Assembly (NCBI RefSeq): GCF_024679095.1
Contig: NC_066518.1
Coordinates: forward strand, 538,678 to 602,677
Length of the DNA: 64,000 bases
Reading direction: 5' to 3'
From: Eriocheir sinensis
Lineage: Eukaryota > Arthropoda > Malacostraca > Decapoda > Varunidae
In this document: positions 47,211 to 64,000 of the stretch, one piece after another
Layout of the letters: each line of letters starts with the position of its first letter
How positions within the stretch are numbered: position 1 is the stretch's first letter
Program-made: the position numbers and the translations under genes
The notes under the pieces: model-generated
Databases searched by the model: none
What the model was told of the DNA's origin: nothing
The model's input: only the letters and a program-made list of their open reading frames with translations

Positions 47211-48400
47211 CGACCTATACACAGCTGTTTGTGATAGTGAGTTATTCATCAGCTTCTCTCCTAATCCATATATCGAACCTCCATTGACAGATTTCAATTG
47301 TAGTTACATCAACCACTTACGATTAATATGTTCCACTCATCCACTCACCAATTTATCAACAAATTTTTACTTAGCTTCTTCCGGAACCTGAATTTATGCA
47401 ATTTTGTACTTATTGCTACGTGTCGTGGCACCTTTTTCAGCATAACTACTTAATATCATTCTTCCAAAACTTCCCTCAGATCATTTTGTAGTCTACGTTT
47501 TTCCAACGAATGTGAATTACCGAAGTTACTTTAGTTTTTCATTGTACTATATGCTTTAAAGTTCTTTCTCTCTACTGACTCGAGGGAATCTTTATCCTTT
47601 CAACAATGCGGGCATTAAATTTGAACGTGTAGGACATTTTCCCCTCTGGATTTTTTCCTCCCCGGACATTTTCCCCCCTTTTATACAACAAGTTACTCAG
47701 CTGCCCCAGTGCTATTTTAAGTTTTGGGATTGTAGTTCATATAGAGGGAGACAGAGTTTCGTAACTCAGTTCATTTGGTTTCACAGCTCAGCTCGTTCAG
47801 TTTCATAACTCACGTAACAACTTCAAGGAACATCTCTTTGATATATGCATAGCTCGACGAGATTGAAGGAATACTGTACCATAAACTTTGAGGGCTGTTG
47901 GGCACTGTATAAGACAGTATTCCATTTTTTCATATTGATGCATATATGGTTTTATCAGATTTTTATATATCCAGTATTCGACCCAACACATATAGTCAAT
48001 GAACCACACCAGATAATGGTAACACCTGAGTAGGCAAAATTTCACCATGTTTTCTTGAAAGGCACACACCCATAAATGAAAAAAAAAAAAAAAAAAAAAA
48101 AATAAGCCAAGCCTTAAACGGTAGCTTAATGGTAGTAATCAACTCTTACAGATGGAGGACCGCGCCCGATCAATGACCCCAAATTATGGGGTAAGGGAAA
48201 TATAAATTGCGATGTCTTTTGAACTAATTACCTTTTTGCTACAAAGTACCACTCAAAATGTTGGAAACCTTATATTCTACATAACTGTATCTCTTATATG
48301 CCAATATGCTAATTAAGTTAATCACCAGAGGTCAAAAGGTTACAGAACTTGACCCCTGCTCAAAATCTGACCACCCGTCCAATAAAACGCCAGTTACCCT
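47211..48400. other. AT-rich stretch, nothing recognised
   Basis: Apart from a poly-A run near 48078-48102 I see no gene, repeat family or motif that I can support here. Confidence 0.5.
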
Positions 48401-48404
48401 ACCA

Positions 48405-48785
48405 ACTTTTTTTTTTTTTTACGTCGCGGCCTATTGCGCCGATAGGCTTCTTCCCGGTGTGGCCTGATGGTCGGCCCAAGGCTTCTTCCCGGTGGGGCCT
48501 GATGGTCGGCCCAGCCCGTTCTGGCGCAGGCGAGTGTTTATAGTGGCGCCATCTTGTGTTGGCTCATGCTGCCCCCCGGAACTCATCTTTGAGCCTCTCT
48601 TTGGAGAGGTTATCTAGAGCCCAGGTTGATGGGTGGTCTTCAGGCCAGCATGTGGGTAGTCTTAGGCCACTCGGCGGTGACTGAAAAACCTCAGCTGTGC
48701 GGCGGCCAGGATTCGAACCCGCGTCCCTCCTGGAGCTCCTGAACGCGGGGCCGTCACGCTAACCATTCAGCCACCGCCTCGCCAA
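48405..48785 (-). mobile_element. tRNA-derived SINE (family 3), full length
   Basis: On the minus strand the head ('gcggtggctgaatggttagc', A box; 'gcgggttcgaatcctggccg', B box) is followed by 'tttttcagtcaccgccgagt', 'aagatggcgccactataaac', a tandem 'ggccgaccatcaggcc' pair and an A-rich tail. The + strand copy at 55560-55940 has the same order, head to tail. Confidence 0.9.
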
Positions 48786-50062
<1,277 letters not shown>

Positions 50063-50070
<8 letters not shown>

Positions 50071-50372
50071 TCAAGAGAGGAAGAGGTCTAGTATGTTGGG
50101 CTTGTCTCCAAGACGGTCGGGAATACGTGTAGGGCGCTGAACCAACTGCTCAAGATCATTGAGGAGAGCAAAGTTGTAGGCTTGTTCACCAGGATGGTCA
50201 GTAAAAGAGGATGAAAGCCAAAGCTTGTGACAAACATTGAAATCTCTTAGGATCGAGATTTCAGCGAAGGGAGAGTGGGTCAAGATGTGTTCTACTTTAG
50301 AGTTCAAGTAATCAAAGAATTTTACAAAGTCGAGTTAGGTGAGAGAAGTACAGCACAAATGTATTTAGTTTT
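50063..50372 (-). mobile_element. Jockey-like endonuclease fragment, 3' part of a split copy
   Basis: The minus strand reads [38 protein letters not shown] (GDFNVHH motif altered), [20 protein letters not shown] and [19 protein letters not shown]. Together with 50870-51235 it forms one endonuclease domain interrupted by another fragment. Confidence 0.85.
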
Positions 50373-50850
50373 TTTTTTTTTTTTACAGCAGAGGAAGTTA
50401 TAATAATAAGAGTTAATAAGAGTTAGAGGAGTGGCCGAAAGATAGGTCAATTTCGGGAGGAGAGGTGTCCTGATACCCTCCTCTTGAAAGAGTTCAAGTC
50501 GTAGGCAGGAGGAAATACAGATGAAGGAAGATTGTTCCAGAGTTTATCAGCGTGAGGGATGAAAGAGTGAAGATGCTGGTTAACTCTTTGGTAAGGGATT
50601 TGGACAGTGTAGGGAAGAGCTTCAGTAGAAAGTCGTGTGTGGCGAGGCCGCGGGAGGGGGGGAGGCATGCAGTTAGCAAGTTCAGAAGAGCAGTCAGCAT
50701 GAAAATATCGATAGAAGATAGAGAGGCAACATGGTGGCGAAATTTAAGAGGTAGAAGACTATCAGTAAGAGGAGGAGAGCTGATGAGACGAAGAGCCTTA
50801 GACTCCATTCTGCCCAAGAGAGCTGTGTGAGTGGAGCCCCCCCCCTACAC
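50373..50850 (-). mobile_element. Nested jockey-like RT 3' fragment with poly-A
   Basis: On the minus strand, pieces WGGGSTH-type start, ESKALRLISSPPLTDSLLPL, PPPLPRPRHTRLSTEALPYT and SFIPHADKLWNNLPSSVFPP are followed by the family 3' UTR and a poly-A of about 17 bases (poly-T at 50371-50388 on +). It lies between two parts of one endonuclease domain in the same orientation. Confidence 0.85.
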
Positions 50851-50859
50851 GTGAAAAAT

Positions 50860-51235
50860 TCAGAAAAGTCAAGGTCGTGGGCACAAGAGCAAGTGATGTC
50901 GTTGCGCACGTAGGCGCAACAATCAGCTATGTATTGAAACTTAAGATCGAGATAGTAGGCGGGAACAGAGTCTGAGAGTAGAGACTGCTGTCAGTAGCCG
51001 CTGATACCTGTGTTTCGGTGCAGAAGAGAAAGTGAGGTTTAGAGGAGGAGGGATGGTGCTCCACAGAATGGAAATTGGAACGAAGACCGCGAATGTTGCA
51101 GGAATTGATAAGAAAGAGGTCTGAGGAGTTATCAAGACACCTCTCAAGTCGGCAGCCAAAAGGGGAGTCCTCCCTAGGGGAATTTGTGGTCCCCCCCACA
51201 GGCGGGGACTTCGAGGCATTGTTAAAGTACGTCAT
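50860..51235 (-). mobile_element. Jockey-like endonuclease N-terminal fragment
   Basis: The minus strand reads SSDLFLINSCNIRGLRSNFH, HHPSSSKPHFLFCTETQVS and then, in another frame, VRNDITCSCAHDLDFSEF. This is the N-terminal part of a LINE endonuclease (the 'N(I)RGLRSN' and 'LxTET' motifs), interrupted downstream by the nested fragment. Confidence 0.85.
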
Positions 51236-51239
51236 TTTG

Positions 51240-51898
51240 AATTTGTAAAATTTTGGGAAATGGTGTGTATGTATGTTGTGTGAATGTAGTGTGGTGTGGA
51301 AAGAGAGAGGATCTGTGTTTAGAGAGGATGCTGAACCTACTGTCTGGTGTTGATGAGACTAGAGAAACGGAAAGTGAGGACATGGGAAGGTCTTTGGAGG
51401 GCTTCAGCACCCTCCTCGCTTCCCATATATACCTCACCGAGAGTGGCTTACGCACGTCTCGGTAGCTGTCTTCCTTCCTACTTCCTTGAAATGTTAAAAG
51501 TAGTTATTTATAATAGTTTATTTTGCCAGCAAATTAAGTCTTGATCATAAATGAAATAAGCCACCATACTGACACACCAACATGATAGAGTCTTGTATGG
51601 GACTGTAAACTTATAGAGGTCTATACGTTGAAAACATGGCAGCCAGGAACAAGCTACGGAGAGCTGAAGCAAGTAAAATGCTGCGTCATATAATAAAGTA
51701 CTGTAAAGAGAGCACGGGCCAGTGAACAGGAGACGGATTTAGTGGGCACGCGCTCACCTCATAACTTATTGATTTAATATATTTTAATACAGTAAATATA
51801 ATATAATATATCATAATAAAATACTGTATAATGTAATGTACTATGACATAACAAAAACAATGATCGTGATGAAATTAAAAAAATAATAAATTTAGTAA

Positions 51899-51967
<69 letters not shown>

Positions 51968-51973
51968 TATAAT

Positions 51974-52059
<86 letters not shown>

Positions 52060-52119
52060 TAATTTTTAATAATATTTATTATATTATCATCACCATCATC
52101 GGCATCATCACCATCACCA

Positions 52120-52171
<52 letters not shown>

Positions 52172-52367
52172 GTTATTATTATTTTCATCATCATGATCAT
52201 CATCATCAATATAAGTATGTATGTTGACTAATATTAAAATATTAGTATTCTAAACTAATACTGAAATAAGCTAAATAACTTTCTCCTATGAATCCATCAA
52301 CTTCTATTATATAACAATAACAGTGTTATATAATAATGCTCGAGCATTATTCACGTGCCCAGTATTC
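51240..52367. other. AT-rich intergenic stretch with triplet repeats
   Basis: It contains (AAT)n at about 51896-52058 and (ATT)n at about 52121-52185 with CATCAT-type sequence between and after. These lie downstream of the esterase stop. No gene is supported. Confidence 0.8.
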
Positions 52368-60516
<8,149 letters not shown>

Positions 60517-60578
<62 letters not shown>

Positions 60579-60959
60579 AAAAAAAAAAAGTCAGTGTCAT
60601 AACCTTATCTTAGCTTAAAAAAAGAAAAAAAGTCAGTGTCATGACCTAATCTTAGCATCAAATTTTTCAAACATAATACATGGTCACAAGAAACAGTATT
60701 TCACTTCAGGAAAAGTTACCCATAAACCCTCTCGTTTTCTGTATCACAGAGGAAATGTGCGAGTCACATGACTGACTCTCCTAAAGGAGGTCTACGCGAT
60801 ACGGCTACACGGCGCGCTTTCAGCACTTTCAAGGCCAAGTGGTGTAATCATTCTGTCGTCACTTTAAAGTGTAGAAGCTCGGTCGGCGATTGGTTGTTTT
60901 GGCTGATAGAACAGCAGCACCCCGCATGACGGAGTAAAGTTTAAAAGGACAACGAATAA

Positions 60960-61018
<59 letters not shown>

Positions 61019-61150
61019 CTCGTCGAAAGACCGACTTGATCGGCATCAGCCGATAGTTGGTCGGTCTGCACCTTCTTCATGTGCCGGCACCCACAAAGGC
61101 CCATCCATGGTCCCTCCGCGGAAGGAAAAAAATTCTAAATAACAACAACA
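60517..61150. repeat. (CA)n plus segmental duplication block B (copy 2)
   Basis: (CA)n at about 60517-60573 and a short poly-A are followed by the sequence matching 43170-43585. A second (CA)n lies at about 60965-61014. In this copy blocks A and B are adjacent. Confidence 0.9.
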
Positions 61151-61244
61151 ATAGGAACAACACACTCATTCTCCCCCTTGCAGATATAGTTGGGTCAAGG
61201 GCTGGAGCTTAGGGGTAAGGTTACAAGAAGCACTCCCTTCACAA

Positions 61245-61550
61245 TGGATAACGCTTCCGTGGTGCAGTGATTATCGTGCCTCGCTACGAATCCGCGGGTC
61301 TTGGTTCGAATCCCGGAGCTCACCCAGCTGTTCATCCTCCCTTTCGGGCTGGTCGATAAACAGGTACTTAGGGAAACCTGTGTGGGGCAAACTGAGGTTA
61401 ACTCGGATGTTACATTGGCATTGTGTCTCGGGGTAATGGGTTCTTACCCACCACAAGCTCAATGCGACGGAGATGAGCACCGCAGCCACTCGCAGGTGAA
61501 GAATATTCCCCACAACTTTACCTTTATCTTTACTTTGAACTTTCTCTACC
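61245..61550 (+). mobile_element. tRNA-derived SINE (family 1), best copy
   Basis: The head 'ttccgtggtgcagtgattat' (A box) and 'cttggttcgaatcccggagc' (B box) are followed by 'cacccagctgttcatcctcc', 'aaacaggtacttagggaaac', 'cggggtaatgggttcttacc', 'agatgagcaccgcagccac' and a 3' end 'aactttacctttatctttac'. Related pieces are at 3560-3760, 12540-12735 and 36395-36545. Confidence 0.85.
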
Positions 61551-63414
61551 TTTAGCCTTCACACTGTGCTTCAGCCCCCGTCTCCAAAGTCTTTCTCGGC
61601 TTCAACGGGCATGGTATGAGGAGGGTGTGAGAAGCTTGATGCCAGATGTACCAATGGATTCCTCATGACACGGTTCACTTGACCTCCAATATACTTGTGA
61701 GCCTCAACGCTGTTGTATCAATTCAGGGCGTTATCTCTCACTGCTTACATGCAGTTGAATATATCATGATCGGGCGCGTCAGAGTTCATGAGCAAACAGC
61801 TAAAGCAAGAGGAAATACTGTTTCTCAATGGATAAGTCTTTCTACAAAATCGCTTTTTTTCAATATATCAAAGTTTGGCCTCTTTAATGAGGCCGCAAAA
61901 AGCAAGCAATGTCGTTGTCCCATTCCATCTCAATGAGACAGGCCAGTGTGGCGGAGGGGAATATAAGTGACCTCAGAAGCAAAGCGCCGTGGTGTCATTT
62001 CAAGAATTTATGCACCGTACTTTCGGCGTTCTTCCTCAGAGATCTTTCCGACTTTGCAGTTTTTCGTTCTTTCGTCCAACCTGCCTCTTCCCTCTTTCTG
62101 TTCCCACTCTTTTAAACAATAGATTCCGCGGGTCAAGTTGATCTCCACTTCTTCTCCACCTTCTCCTCCTGCCGTGAAGGTGTGGGCATGGCGGTGTTTA
62201 AATCGGATGAACCAGTTCATTAGACGGTAATTACAGCGATTCTATTAATCTCCGTTCTCTTGGACAGCAATAGTTAACACTTTAATTAGTTATCCCTGCA
62301 AGATAATGCACCTGTACGCTTAAACTGTTGCCCACAAGAATACGGTACCCATGGCATTACATTCTAACACATCAGCCAATATTTTGATATGGGTACAAGT
62401 AAGGCTGTAACTGTTCCCTATGAGCACGAAGAAGAATGTAAATGGTCAAATGAATACAAAAAAATAACCAAACACTAAGTTAATAAATATATAAACTGGC
62501 AACACTACGAAATATAAGCAAGAAATATTAGAGCCAAGAAGACTAAATTAAAAAGAAACCTCACCTTTGGCCATGAATACTTGCAGAGCAGCCACTTCAT
62601 GGCAACCATTTCTTTCCTGCATGGTTCGCGGTGCTTACTTACAGTTTAGGACGTTTCCGAGTTCAGTGACAAGGAACGAAATTGATGTCCAGTGACAGTG
62701 AGTACAATAAAATTTTGCCTTATCACTATCAGTTAGAGCATCTCCCTTTCGCTTCTCTCTAGTTTTCCTGTCAAGAGAATTTATTATTATTATTACATTT
62801 ACAAAACTCTTACCAAAGTGTTTTCTTCGCTCCCCAGATGGCAGGTCCTGTTCGCCAAAGAGAATCATGCAGGGTGTCTGTCCCGAAAAGCGTCTACTGT
62901 GCTACTGTGCGAGTGGGAAGATATAATCATTGCAGTCACAATCACACTTCACGCAATCGTATAGCAGTGAAGGAAGATAATGGGAAAATGCTTCATCAGA
63001 TAAACAGATAACATGTTTTCGGTATTTACTCTAATAATGTTGTTCTGAAGTAGACAGCAATCAAAAGCTTATGATATTTAGTTATTAAAAGCAATTAATA
63101 CACAAAACCACCACCAGAAAAAAAGATAATTGTTGAAAAAAATCGTTTATTGATGCAGCTCTTATCACAAGGATTTTTTTTTAAACAGCAAAGGAGACAG
63201 TTCAAGGGCATAAAAAAAAAACAATAATGAAAAAAAAAAAAAGCCCGCTACTTACTGCTCCAATATAAGAAAGAATGCGTTATGATAAAACTCTATCAGC
63301 AAGCCTCTTATGTCTTCTGAATAACTCAAGGCTAGGTGAGGAATATAATAACAAATGATGTGAACATGAACATTAGACTGGCCGAAGCGGAGTGGTTTTG
63401 ATAACTCAAGTGAC

Positions 63415-63415
<1 letters not shown>
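61551..63415. other. Intergenic stretch, little recognised
   Basis: No gene is supported. A 35-bp piece (62562-62596, 'ggccatgaatacttgcagag') is shared with 44822-44856. At about 63177-63262 the sequence 'ggagacagttcaagggcata' and 'gcccgctacttactgctcc' matches the jockey-like 3' UTR seen at 40853-40930, in the same orientation, as a 3'-end-only scrap. Confidence 0.5.
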
Positions 63416-63698
<283 letters not shown>

Positions 63699-63737
63699 GT
63701 AGCTCAGACCCTGCATATTCACACACACACACACACA

Positions 63738-64000
63738 TGCATCTCACGTGTGGGGAGGCTCCACTCACACAGCTCTTCTGGACAGAGTGGAGTCTAAGGC
63801 TCTTCCTCTCATCAGCTCTCCTCCTCCTACTAATAGTCTTCTACCTCTTAAATTCCGCCGCTATGTTGCCTCTCTTTCTATCTTCTATCGATATTTCCAC
63901 GGTGACTGCTCTTCTGAACTTGCTAACTGCATGCCTCCCCCCCCTACCGCGGCCACGCTGCACACGACTTTCTACTCATGCTCATCCCTATACTGTCCAA
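63738..64000 (+). mobile_element. Jockey-like LINE RT fragment, cut by window end
   Basis: After (CA)n the + strand carries 'catctcacgtgtggggaggc' and further blocks nearly identical to 48930-49200 (SHVWGG, SPPPTNSLLPL-type, PRPRCTRL), with frameshifts. It continues past the window. Confidence 0.85.

Overview
This window is arthropod nuclear DNA, most likely from a decapod crustacean and probably a crab. The organism call is inference. It rests on the arthropod-type dicistronic stoned locus, very dense long microsatellites ((CA)n, (CT)n, (TA)n, (CTA)n), tRNA-derived SINEs, and many decayed jockey-like and CR1-like LINE pieces whose translations resemble those common in crab genomes. No searches could be run.

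Three spliced genes are well supported, each rebuilt here from splice sites and matching phases. (1) The stoned locus (+, exon from 12934 to about 29130) carries two proteins on one mRNA. Stoned A is one uninterrupted 1242-codon ORF (12957-16685). Stoned B starts 15 nt later (16701) and runs over at least 11 coding exons to 28638, with NPF motifs, a stonin homology domain and a mu-homology domain. Both would act in synaptic-vesicle endocytosis. (2) An AGTRAP/ATRAP-like membrane protein (+, six exons, 36936-43114, 193 aa). (3) A secreted carboxylesterase (-, eleven exons, 59735 down to 52368, 583 aa) with an apparently complete catalytic triad.

Layout. 1-595 is a 20-bp minisatellite. 600-12900 is gene-poor: simple repeats, one unrecognised 175-aa ORF (5592-6119, -), a dead mariner-like transposon with both inverted repeats (9234-10504), and SINE pieces. 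12934-29130 is stoned. 29130-32465 is intergenic. 32465-34640 is a near-identical copy of the first exon and upstream region of the esterase (59100-60530), broken by a LINE inside a (GA)n tract. 34780-36310 is AT-rich with two small ORFs. 36936-43114 is ATRAP. 43170-51470 is a graveyard of non-LTR retrotransposons, including one Penelope-like fragment. 52368-59735 is the esterase. 60590-64000 holds more duplicated sequence, SINEs and LINE ends.

The main points of interest are these. Stoned A and Stoned B lie in the same reading frame, separated by one UAA, and Stoned A has no methionine after residue 1. One stoned B intron is almost pure (GT)n, has a length divisible by three and is open throughout. 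Several retroelements sit inside microsatellites matching their own 3' tails, one with a paralogous empty site. A segmental duplication has blocks that join at (CA)n tracts around ATRAP.
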